This document shows positions 41,962 to 49,386 of a stretch of DNA of 64,000 nt, piece by piece (the first letter of the stretch is position 1; each line of letters starts with the position of its first letter). The notes under the pieces are model-generated. The model was not told the origin of the DNA and ran no database searches. It was given only the letters and a program-made list of their open reading frames with translations. The DNA comes from Cellulomonas chitinilytica (GTDB lineage Bacteria > Actinomycetota > Actinomycetes > Actinomycetales > Cellulomonadaceae): NCBI RefSeq assembly GCF_016862675.1, contig NZ_BONK01000002.1, positions 62,001-126,000 on the forward strand, read 5' to 3'. Position numbers and translations under genes: made by a program.

Positions 41962-42930
41962 TCAGCGTGAGCCGTAGAGCATGATCGCGCGCTCGGACCC
42001 GTCCTCGGCGAACACGCACCCCACGGCGGTGCCCGACTCGTTCACGGCGTTCAGCACGCTCGTGTCGCCGTCGCCCTCGCGCGCCAGCGGGCGCACGTCA
42101 CCCTGTGGGTCACGGACGAAGCCCTGCTGGTAGCCGTCGGCCAGCTGGAGGTTCCCGACGACCCGGCCCCGGCTGTTGACGTCCGCCGCCTGCCCGAACA
42201 CGGTGCCGTCGCCGTCGATCGGCTCGGCGGTGCCTGCCGGCGACCACCGCACGGCCCGCATCGGCCCGTTCCCGGTCTTCGTGTAGCTGTAGCCGACGAC
42301 CTCGCCGCGGTCGTTGATCGCGGCCGCCAGGCTGTGGCCGCCGCCGTCGCCCAGGGCGCCCAGCACGACGAGCGTGCCGTCGGCCTCCCACAGCGCGGCG
42401 CGCTGCGGTCCCGTGGCCGCGCGGACGTAGCCGACGACCTGCCCGGTCTCGTTGACGCCCGTGGCGCCCGCGCTGCCGCCGAGGTCGGGCAGGACGCGCA
42501 CGGTCCCGCCGCTCCACACGAACGCGCGGGTCCGGCCGCCGTACCGGCCGGACGTGCCGACGACGTCGCCGTGCCCGTTGAGGCCCGTCGCGTAGGAGTA
42601 CGTGTCCGCCGGGTCCGCGACGCCGATCCGGACGAGGCGGCGGCCGTCCCAGAGGGCGGCGACGTCGTCGTCGGTCCCGGCGACCTGGCCGTGGTCGTTG
42701 ATCCGCGCCGCGGTGTCGAGGCCGCCCGGCAGCGCGGACGTGCGCCCCTGCCGGTACAGGTGCGTGGTCGTCACGACGACGCCGAGCCCGTTCACGTCCT
42801 GCGCGCACTCGTCGACGCCGAGGTCGAGGACCGTGCCGGTGTCGGACCGCGCCTGGCTCGGTGCGGCGACGCCGACCAGACCTGCGACGAGCCCGACGGC
42901 GACGGCGACGGTGCGGATGTGCGTACCCAT
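41962..42930 (-). CDS. Secreted HAF-repeat protein
   Basis: A 322-residue exported protein with a signal peptide ending near SQARS (about 28). The mature part is a series of about six repeats with the core NxxGxVVG, seen as INDHGQVAGTDDD, LNGHGDVVGTS, VNETGQVVGYVR, INDRGEVVGYS and VNSRGRVVGNL. This is the HAF-type extracellular repeat and probably folds as a beta-propeller. No catalytic residues are evident; the role is unknown. The 217-bp gap upstream (42931-43147) shows no gene. Confidence 0.8.
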   Translation of the reverse strand: MGTHIRTVAVAVGLVAGLVGVAAPSQARSDTGTVLDLGVDECAQDVNGLGVVVTTTHLYRQGRTSALPGGLDTAARINDHGQVAGTDDDVAALWDGRRLVRIGVADPADTYSYATGLNGHGDVVGTSGRYGGRTRAFVWSGGTVRVLPDLGGSAGATGVNETGQVVGYVRAATGPQRAALWEADGTLVVLGALGDGGGHSLAAAINDRGEVVGYSYTKTGNGPMRAVRWSPAGTAEPIDGDGTVFGQAADVNSRGRVVGNLQLADGYQQGFVRDPQGDVRPLAREGDGDTSVLNAVNESGTAVGCVFAEDGSERAIMLYGSR

Positions 42931-43147
42931 GTGTGCCCCCTGGACGACGGGGCAGGTGGCGCAACCCTGCGCTGCGCCCGGACTCCCGCCGTCGAACAGA
43001 GATGGTGACTTCTGGGCGATCCGGACACCAACTTTCGGCGGAGATTTCGCCCATTCGTCGCGAGGCGGACGTCGGCGCACGACACCCGCGGCGGGCCGGG
43101 GAGCCGGCGCGCCCCGCAGTCGTCGACCAGTGGCGCGCGCGGAGGGG

Positions 43148-44095
43148 TCAGTACGCCGGCGCGGCCTTCCGGCGGCGCGGGACGACGTGCAGGACGGCGA
43201 CGATCACGGCGCCGACGACGAGACCGACGAGCGCCGAGCCGAGGGTGTCGACGAGCCACGCGAGCAACCCCCCGACGCCCGGGACGCCGTGCACCGCCTC
43301 CTCGAGGTGGTGCAGCAGCTCGAACGGCGCGTGCCAGCCGAGCTCGTCGACGCCGGAGAGCAGGATGTGCCCGCCGACCCACAGCATCGCGACGATCCCG
43401 ACCGACGACAGGACCGACAGGATCTTCGGCATCGCCCGCACGAGCACCCGCCCGGTGGCGGCGACGGCGGCGTTGCTCCGGCCGGCGAGGTGCAGCCCGA
43501 TGTCGTCGAGCTTCACGATGAGGCCGACGACGCCGTACACGAGCGCGGTGATGGCGAGCGCGACGACGGCCAGGATGATCGCGCGGGAGACGAACGGCTC
43601 GTCGGCGACCTCGTTCAGCGCGATGACCATGATCTCGGCGGACAGGATGAAGTCGGTGCGGATCGCGCCGCCGACCATCGACTTCTCCGTGTCGGCGCCC
43701 TGCGTGGCGACGGGCGTGCTGGTGTGCTCCTGCGCGTGCCCGCTGACGAGCTCCCAGATCTTCTCCGCGCCCTCGTACGACAGGTACGCGCCGCCGACCA
43801 TGAGGATCGGGGTGAGCAGCCACGGGACGAACTGGCTGAGCAGCAGGGCCGCCGGGAGGATGAACAGCAGCTTGTTGCGCAGCGAGCCGACGGCGATCCG
43901 CCGGATGATCGGCAGCTCGCGGTCGGGCGTGAACCCGTGCACGTAGCGGGGCGTCACGGCGGTGTCGTCGATGACGACTCCCGCCGCCTTGGCGCTCGCC
44001 CGCCCGGCGGCCGCGCTCACGTCGTCGACCGACGCCGCGGCGAGCTTGGCCAGTGCGGCGATGTCGTCCAGAAGCGCGGCGAGACCGCCTGCCAT
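43148..44095 (-). CDS. DUF808 family membrane protein
   Basis: A 315-residue inner-membrane protein similar to E. coli YedI. It opens MAGGLAALLDDIAALAK and ASVDDVSAAA, the family start, and has about seven membrane segments, including LLTPILMVGGAYLSYEGAEK and IILAVVALAITALVYGVVGL. The function is unknown. It appears monocistronic. Confidence 0.9.
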   Translation of the reverse strand: MAGGLAALLDDIAALAKLAAASVDDVSAAAGRASAKAAGVVIDDTAVTPRYVHGFTPDRELPIIRRIAVGSLRNKLLFILPAALLLSQFVPWLLTPILMVGGAYLSYEGAEKIWELVSGHAQEHTSTPVATQGADTEKSMVGGAIRTDFILSAEIMVIALNEVADEPFVSRAIILAVVALAITALVYGVVGLIVKLDDIGLHLAGRSNAAVAATGRVLVRAMPKILSVLSSVGIVAMLWVGGHILLSGVDELGWHAPFELLHHLEEAVHGVPGVGGLLAWLVDTLGSALVGLVVGAVIVAVLHVVPRRRKAAPAY

Positions 44096-44202
44096 CAGTT
44101 CTCCCTCACGTCACGCGCGGGTTCGCGCTCGGGTGATCCTGGCACAGGCGCCGCGACGCGCGGTGGGGTGGCCGACCCGTGGTGCGGGCCTACGCTCGCC
44201 GG

Positions 44203-44583
44203 ATGATCCGGCTGCGCGACGTCACCTACCTCGTCCACGACCACGACGAGGCGCTGGCCTTCTTCGTGGACGCCCTCGGCTTCGCCGTCCGGCAGGACGA
44301 GACGTTCGACGGCGGGTGGCGTCGCGTCGTCGTCGGACCGCAGGACGGGGGCACGGGGCTCGTGCTGGCACTGGGCGCGCCGGGTGCGCCGGTCGGCCGG
44401 CAGGTGGGCGCGGACGTCGCGTTCTTCCTGGAGACCGACGACTTCGCGGCGCAGCACGAGCGGATGCTCCGGCACGGCATCCGGTTCCGCGAAGAGCCCC
44501 GGCGGGAGCCATACGGGACGGTCGCCGTCTTCGAGGACCTGTACGGCGGGGCGTGGGACCTCATCGAGCCGCCGGTCGGCTGA
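44203..44583 (+). CDS. VOC family protein
   Basis: A 126-residue vicinal-oxygen-chelate protein. It begins VTYLVHDHDEALAFFVDALG with the metal-ligand His, and ends VAVFEDLYGGAWDLIEPP, where the Glu near the end is the second ligand position. Substrate unknown. ATG 44203 was chosen over 44179 because the domain starts immediately after it. Confidence 0.85.
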   Translation: MIRLRDVTYLVHDHDEALAFFVDALGFAVRQDETFDGGWRRVVVGPQDGGTGLVLALGAPGAPVGRQVGADVAFFLETDDFAAQHERMLRHGIRFREEPRREPYGTVAVFEDLYGGAWDLIEPPVG

Positions 44584-44640
44584 GGCCCGCTGCGACCTGC
44601 GGCGACAGCCCGACGCCTCGGCGCCGGGCGCGACCACCCG

Positions 44641-44662
44641 GCGGTGCGGGCACCCGCACCGC
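44641..44662. terminator. Hairpin between convergent VOC and dodecin genes
   Basis: GCGGTGCGGG-CA-CCCGCACCGC, a perfect inverted repeat lying between the two stop codons. It can terminate both genes. Confidence 0.6.
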
Positions 44663-44678
44663 CCGGCCGTGGGCCCGG

Positions 44679-44885
44679 CTACTCGGGCTGGTACTTGAAC
44701 GAGAGCTGGATCCTGGTCCGGTACAGCAGGGTGCCGTCCTCCCCGACCACGACGTCCTGCTTGGTCACCTCGGCGACCCGAAGGTCGTGCAGCGATCCGG
44801 ACGCCGTGCCGATCGCCTCGGCGGCCGCCTCCTCCCACGACGAGGCGCTGGTGCCGATGACGTCGATCACCCGGTACACGCTCAT
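44679..44885 (-). CDS. Dodecin family flavin-binding protein
   Basis: A 68-residue protein beginning MSVYRVIDVIGTSASSWEEA and containing LRVAEVTKQDVVV and TRIQLSFKY, the full dodecin pattern. Dodecins form hollow dodecamers that store riboflavin, FMN or CoA and buffer free flavin. The tryptophan in SSWEEA is the conserved flavin-stacking residue. Confidence 0.92.
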   Translation of the reverse strand: MSVYRVIDVIGTSASSWEEAAAEAIGTASGSLHDLRVAEVTKQDVVVGEDGTLLYRTRIQLSFKYQPE

Positions 44886-44995
44886 GCTGACCTCTCATCG
44901 CTTCATCGCTCGATGCCGACCGACCCATCGTCGTCGCGCTCGCCCGAACCAGCGAGCGGAGGCCGGGCCGGCGGTGCGACCACGGCTGGGACAGG

Positions 44996-45013
44996 ACTGG
45001 TACCGCTCCCGGT
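44996..45013. promoter_or_regulatory. Candidate LacI operator upstream of the lacI-type gene
   Basis: ACTGGTACCGCTCCCGGT matches the core of the GH6 operator at 46175 at 15 of 18 positions. It lies about 90 bp before the regulator start, consistent with autoregulation. Confidence 0.55.
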
Positions 45014-45101
45014 GCGCTCCGCTACGGTGAGCCCGAGGCCGCCCCCGGCTCCCCCGCACCGCCACGTCGAGCACCGCCACGTCGAAAGAGGTCCACCGCC
45101 C

Positions 45102-46121
45102 ATGGAGGCTCCGCGGCACCAGCCGACGCTCGACGAGGTCGCGCTCCGCGCCGGCGTCTCCCGGTCGGCGGCGTCCCGGGCGGTGAACGGCGCACCGAAC
45201 GTGAGCCGGGCCAAGCGCGAGGCGGTCGCCCGGGCCGTGCGCGACCTCGGCTACGTGCCGCACGCGACGGCGCGGGCGCTCGCGACGAACCACGCGGGTG
45301 CGGTCGTCCTGGCCGTCGCGAACGACGACCCGGCGCTGTTCGCGGACCCGTTCTACGCGCAGGTGATCATCGGCGTCGCGGCCGAGCTGGACGCCGCGGA
45401 CCTCGACCTGAACCTCGTCCTGGCGGCGGCCGGTCCGGGCCGGCAGCGGCTCAAGCAGGTGCTGCGGGCCCGCCGCGCCGACGGGGTCCTGGTGATGGCG
45501 CCGCGCGGGGCGGACTGGCTGGCGGGCCTCTCCGAGGTCACCGACCTGCCGGTGGTGTTCGGCGGTCGTCCGCTGGGCGCGGCGCCGGACTGGTACGTGG
45601 ACGCCGACAACCGGGGCGGCGGCCGGATCGCCGCCGAGCACCTGCTCGCCCTGGGGCGCCGCCGGATCGCGATGATCGCCGGGCCGTCCGACCTGCACGC
45701 AGCCGTCGAGCGCGCGCGCGGCGTCGCCGACGCGCTGGCCGTCGCGGGCCTGTCGGCCGAGAGGGTCGCGCACGGCGACTTCAGCCCCGACAGCGGGGCG
45801 GCGGCCATGGCGTCGCTGCTGGCGGCCCACCCCGACCTGGACGGGGTCGTGGCCGCGTCGGACAACATGGCGGCCGGAGCGCTGCGGGCGCTGCGGGCCG
45901 CGGGTCGGTCGGTGCCGGACGACGTGGCCGTCGTCGGGTTCGACGACCTCGCCGTCGCCCAGCACACGGACCCGCCGCTGTCGACCGTCCACCAGCCGAT
46001 CCAGGCGCTCGGCCAGGAGATGGCGAAGATGCTCCTGCGGCTCGTCGACGGCGAGCGGCCGAGCCCGCTGATCCTGCCGGTGCGTCTCGTGGTGCGGGGT
46101 TCGGCACCGTCCGCGGACTGA
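45102..46121 (+). CDS. LacI family transcriptional regulator (CelR/CebR-like)
   Basis: A 339-residue repressor. The HTH reads TLDEVALRAGVSRSAASRAV with the LacI hinge YVPHATARALA, followed by a periplasmic-binding-type sugar sensor with VVGFDDLAVAQHTDPPLSTV at the end. In Thermobifida and Streptomyces, CelR/CebR regulators of this class respond to cello-oligosaccharides and bind AGCGCT-centred palindromes (established there). This gene has such a site upstream of itself and of the GH6 gene just downstream. The inducer sugar is inferred. Confidence 0.9.
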   Translation: MEAPRHQPTLDEVALRAGVSRSAASRAVNGAPNVSRAKREAVARAVRDLGYVPHATARALATNHAGAVVLAVANDDPALFADPFYAQVIIGVAAELDAADLDLNLVLAAAGPGRQRLKQVLRARRADGVLVMAPRGADWLAGLSEVTDLPVVFGGRPLGAAPDWYVDADNRGGGRIAAEHLLALGRRRIAMIAGPSDLHAAVERARGVADALAVAGLSAERVAHGDFSPDSGAAAMASLLAAHPDLDGVVAASDNMAAGALRALRAAGRSVPDDVAVVGFDDLAVAQHTDPPLSTVHQPIQALGQEMAKMLLRLVDGERPSPLILPVRLVVRGSAPSAD

Positions 46122-46174
46122 CCGGTTCGTCCGTCCTTGACTGTTCTCGTCCCCCGGGTCCACCATGACCGGGC

Positions 46175-46198
46175 GAAACTGGTAGCGCTTCCAGTTTC
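46175..46198. promoter_or_regulatory. LacI/CelR-type operator upstream of the GH6 gene
   Basis: A 24-bp near-perfect palindrome centred on AGCGCT: left half GAAACTGGTAGC, right half GCTTCCAGTTTC, with 22 of 24 positions symmetric. The TGGtAGCGCTtCCA core is close to the CebR/CelR consensus TGGGAGCGCTCCCA. It lies 57 bp before the GH6 start and 53 bp after the regulator stop. Confidence 0.85.
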
Positions 46199-46255
46199 TC
46201 GTCCGTTCACCAGCCGATGCCGTCTGGGCTCGGCCCGACCCCGGGAGACTCCCCC

Positions 46256-47554
46256 ATGGCCCCACCCTTCCGCAGACGTCGGAGCGTCGTCGCCCTGATC
46301 GCCTGCACCCTCGCGCTGAGCACGCTCGGCGCCACCTCGGCGCAGGCCGCCAATGACGTGCTCGACGGGTCCACCCGGCTGTACGTGGACCCGCAGAGCT
46401 CCACCGTCGAGGCCGCCCGGTCGCTCAAGGGCCAGGCCAAGCAGGACGCCCTGCTGCTCAGCAGGATCCCCAGCGCGACCTGGTTCACGAACGGCACCCC
46501 CGCGCAGGTTCGCAAGGACGTCTCGAGCCTGGTGAGGCGCGCCGGCAAGAAGGTCCCCGTGCTCGTCGCCTACAACGTGCCGTTCCGCGACTGCGCCCTG
46601 TACTCCGCGGGCGGCGCCGCGAACGTCGCGGCCTACAAGGCATGGATCGACGCGTTCGCCGCCGGCATCGGCGACCGGGAGGCCGTCGTGGTCCTCGAGC
46701 CCGACGGCCTCGGCGTCATCCCCTGGTACACGACCCTCGACGGGGTGGCCGAGAAGTGCCAGCCGGCCGAGCTCGACCCCGCGACCGCCGTCGCGCAGCG
46801 GTTCGAGGTGCTGAACTACGCGGTCGACGCCCTGAAGTCCAAGCCGCGCACGGTCGTCTACCTCGACGGCACGGGACCGTACTGGCTGCCCGCGAGCGAG
46901 TCCGCGGACCGGCTGATCAAGGCCGGCGTGCAGCGCGCCGACGGGTTCTTCCTCAACGTCTCGAACTACGAGTACACCGAGAACTCCGTGCAGTACGGCA
47001 CCTGGGTGTCGCGCTGCATCGCGTACGTGACGCAGGTGACGCCCGGCGACTTCGCGAGCTGCGGCCACCAGTACTGGAGCGGCGGTCCGGCGAACGACTG
47101 GAACGGCGTGCTGCTGAGCAACACGGGCATCTGGAGCGACACGGCACCGGACGCCGTGCACAACACGAAGGGCATCAACTCCCGCTACGACCTCATCCTC
47201 GGGGACGTGCCGGCGACGACCCACTTCGTGGTCGACACGAGCCGCAACGGGCAGGGTCCGTGGGCCGCACCGGCCGGCGTGTACTCCGACGCCGAGACCT
47301 GGTGCAACCCGCCCGGCCGCGGGCTCGGCGTCCGGCCCACGACGAGGACCGGCGCCGACCTCGCCGACGCCTACCTGTGGATCAAGGTGCCGGGCGAGTC
47401 CGACGGCGAGTGCTTCCGCGGCACCGGCGGTCCGACCGACCCGGCACGCGGCATGGTCGACCCGGCCGCCGGGCACTGGTTCGTCGAGCAGGCGCACGAG
47501 CTCGTCTCGCTCGCGCAGCCTGCCGTGCGGCACGGGCAGCACGGGCGGCACTGA
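46256..47554 (+). CDS. Secreted GH6 beta-1,4-glucanase / cellobiohydrolase
   Basis: A 432-residue cellulase. The signal peptide ends at AQA32. The GH6 catalytic acid is D150 in LEPDGLG, and D112 (RDCALYSAGG) and D327 (VVDTSRNGQGPW) occupy the other conserved aspartate positions. KVPGESDGEC near the end belongs to the active-site tunnel wall. It inverts configuration and attacks cellulose chains from the inside or the non-reducing end; loop lengths needed to decide cannot be judged here. It has no cellulose-binding module, unusual for a secreted Cellulomonas enzyme. It is probably repressed by the upstream LacI protein. Confidence 0.92.
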   Translation: MAPPFRRRRSVVALIACTLALSTLGATSAQAANDVLDGSTRLYVDPQSSTVEAARSLKGQAKQDALLLSRIPSATWFTNGTPAQVRKDVSSLVRRAGKKVPVLVAYNVPFRDCALYSAGGAANVAAYKAWIDAFAAGIGDREAVVVLEPDGLGVIPWYTTLDGVAEKCQPAELDPATAVAQRFEVLNYAVDALKSKPRTVVYLDGTGPYWLPASESADRLIKAGVQRADGFFLNVSNYEYTENSVQYGTWVSRCIAYVTQVTPGDFASCGHQYWSGGPANDWNGVLLSNTGIWSDTAPDAVHNTKGINSRYDLILGDVPATTHFVVDTSRNGQGPWAAPAGVYSDAETWCNPPGRGLGVRPTTRTGADLADAYLWIKVPGESDGECFRGTGGPTDPARGMVDPAAGHWFVEQAHELVSLAQPAVRHGQHGRH

Positions 47555-47573
47555 CCGGGCCCGCCCCGACGGG

Positions 47574-47601
47574 TGCCCGGCCGCAGCGATGCGGCCGGGC
47601 A
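47574..47601 (+). terminator. Rho-independent-type terminator after GH6
   Basis: TGCCCGGCCGC-AGCGAT-GCGGCCGGGCA, a perfect 11-bp stem followed by TCCCTCTTT, 19 bp after the GH6 stop codon. Confidence 0.85.
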
Positions 47602-47650
47602 TCCCTCTTTCGTGGAGGTCACACGGACGTGGGACATGACGTAGGACGTG

Positions 47651-47679
47651 TTGACTCGTGTCAATCGGACCAATACGGT
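47651..47679 (+). promoter_or_regulatory. Candidate promoter of the GH16 gene, with 233-bp leader
   Basis: TTGACT, a 17-bp spacer and TACGGT are close to the sigma-70 consensus. The -35 lies inside an inverted repeat, TTGAC-TCGT-GTCAA (47651-47664). The rest of the 358-bp region 47555-47912 holds the terminator at 47574 and no gene; a second inverted repeat, GGCGAA/TTCGCC around TGATCA (47687-47716), is just downstream. Confidence 0.5.
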
Positions 47680-47912
47680 GTCACCCGGCGAAAGCGACCT
47701 GATCAGCCGATTCGCCCGACTCGACACGGCGTCCCCCACCCGCGCTCACCGACGAGCGCCGACCGAGAGCTCCCCGCCCTCCACCCGCCGCGCCGACGAC
47801 GACCGCACCTGGTAGCCGCTGCTGCGCGCCCGCAGCACCGGCCGCCCGCGCGCGCCCGTCGACGGCCGGCGCTCCTCGTTCATGCAGCCCACCCGGAAAG
47901 TGGTGCACCTCC

Positions 47913-49277
47913 ATGACGCACATCCGCTCCTCCGCACACCGTCGCCGGCTCCCCCGGATCGCCCTCGTCGCGACCGCCGTCCTGGCCGCCGCGCTCGCCG
48001 GCGCCGGCGACGCCACCGCCGCCGCCCCGCCCACCCCGTCCGGCTGGACGCAGCAGTTCGTCGACGACTTCAACGGGGCCGCGAACACCGGGCTCAACAC
48101 CGCCAACTGGCTCTACGACATCGGCACCGGGTACCCGGGCGGCGCGGCCAACTGGGGCACCGGCGAGGTCGAGACGATGACGAACAGCACCCAGAACGTG
48201 TACCAGGACGGTGCCGGGAACCTCGTCATCAAGCCGATCCGCAGCGCCTCCGGCCAGTGGACGAGCGGCCGGGTCGAGACGCAGCGGACCGACTTCGCGG
48301 CACCCGCGGGCGGCAAGCTGCGGTTCGAGGCACGGCTGCAGCAGCCGAACGTCAGCGGCGCCGCCGCCGCCGGGTACTGGCCCGCGTTCTGGGCGCTCGG
48401 CGCCGCGGCACGTGGGACCGGCGCCACCGGGTGGCCGAGCATCGGTGAGATCGACGTGATGGAGGACATCAACGGACGCAGCTCTGAGTTCGCCGCGCTG
48501 CACTGCGGCACCAACCCCGGCGGACCGTGCAACGAGACGACCGGCATCACCAGCGGCGAACGCGCCTGCTCCGGGTGCCAGACCGGGTTCCACACGTACG
48601 CGGTGGAGCAGGACCGCAGCGTCTCGCCCGAGCAGCTGCGGTTCTACCTCGACGGCACCAACTTCTTCACCGTCAACGCCAACCAGGTCGACGCCACCAC
48701 CTGGAACAACGCCACGCACCACGGCTTCTTCATGATCCTCAACGTGGCGATCGGCGGCGGCTTCCCCGCGGCGTTCGGCGGCGGCCCCACGAGCGCCACC
48801 CAGTCGGGCGTGCCGATGGTCGTCGACTACGTCGCGGCGTACACGGCCGCCGGCTCCGGTGGCGGCGGTGGCGGCGGCGGGGGCGGCACCGTGACCAGCG
48901 GCTCGATCACGAACGCGAACGGCCTGTGCCTCGACAACAACGCGGCGAGCACCGCCAACGGCAACAAGATCCAGATCTGGGGCTGCAACGGCACGGTCGC
49001 CCAGAAGTGGACCTTCGTCGAGGCAGGCACGACGCTGCACGTCCAGGGCAAGTGCCTCGACATCGCCGGCGGCGGCACCGCCAACGGCACCAAGGTCCAG
49101 CTCTACGACTGCAACAACACCGGCGCGCAGGTGTGGATCCCGCGCAACGGCGGCTACTACAACCCGCAGTCGAACCGGTGCCTCGACAACCCGAGCGCCT
49201 CGACGACCGCGGGCACGCAGGTCCAGATCTGGGACTGCAACGGCAGCGGCGCCCAGAAGTGGACCCTGCACAGCTGA
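47913..49277 (+). CDS. Secreted GH16 endo-beta-1,3-glucanase with ricin-type lectin domain
   Basis: A 454-residue exported enzyme. The signal peptide covers about 1-37. GH16 catalytic residues are E179, D181 and E184 in SIGEIDVMEDING, the laminarinase/licheninase pattern with the extra residue between the acids. A run of glycines (about 315-324) links to a C-terminal RICIN domain (329-454) with QKW repeats (three subdomains). It should hydrolyse beta-1,3- or mixed-linkage glucans. The lectin domain is closely similar to that of the GH64 enzyme downstream. Confidence 0.93.
   Translation: MTHIRSSAHRRRLPRIALVATAVLAAALAGAGDATAAAPPTPSGWTQQFVDDFNGAANTGLNTANWLYDIGTGYPGGAANWGTGEVETMTNSTQNVYQDGAGNLVIKPIRSASGQWTSGRVETQRTDFAAPAGGKLRFEARLQQPNVSGAAAAGYWPAFWALGAAARGTGATGWPSIGEIDVMEDINGRSSEFAALHCGTNPGGPCNETTGITSGERACSGCQTGFHTYAVEQDRSVSPEQLRFYLDGTNFFTVNANQVDATTWNNATHHGFFMILNVAIGGGFPAAFGGGPTSATQSGVPMVVDYVAAYTAAGSGGGGGGGGGGTVTSGSITNANGLCLDNNAASTANGNKIQIWGCNGTVAQKWTFVEAGTTLHVQGKCLDIAGGGTANGTKVQLYDCNNTGAQVWIPRNGGYYNPQSNRCLDNPSASTTAGTQVQIWDCNGSGAQKWTLHS
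48898..49277 (+). repeat. RICIN-domain direct repeat, copy 1
   Basis: About 380 bp encoding the RICIN lectin module of the GH16 enzyme. It is about 80% identical at the protein level to the copy at 50648-51027 in the GH64 gene, and long DNA runs are the same (for example the final codons of CAQKWTLHS-type sequence). Confidence 0.75.
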
Positions 49278-49288
49278 CCTCCCGACCC

Positions 49289-49324
49289 GGTGCCGGGGAG
49301 CGGGATCGTCCACTCCCCGGCACC
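49289..49324 (+). terminator. Hairpin between the GH16 and GH64 genes
   Basis: GGTGCCGGGGAG and CTCCCCGGCACC form a perfect 12-bp stem around a 12-nt loop, 11 bp after the GH16 stop. There is no U-tract. Confidence 0.6.
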
Positions 49325-49386
49325 GCCCCGTGCGCGGGCGTCCCCGTCCCGCGCAGTCCGCCGGCAACAGAGAAGGAGCACGGCCT

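Noticed and set aside
47680..47912. Possible riboswitch in the GH16 leader
   Set aside because: I looked for c-di-AMP (ydaO), c-di-GMP, TPP, cobalamin and glycine core motifs and found none; only inverted repeats are visible.
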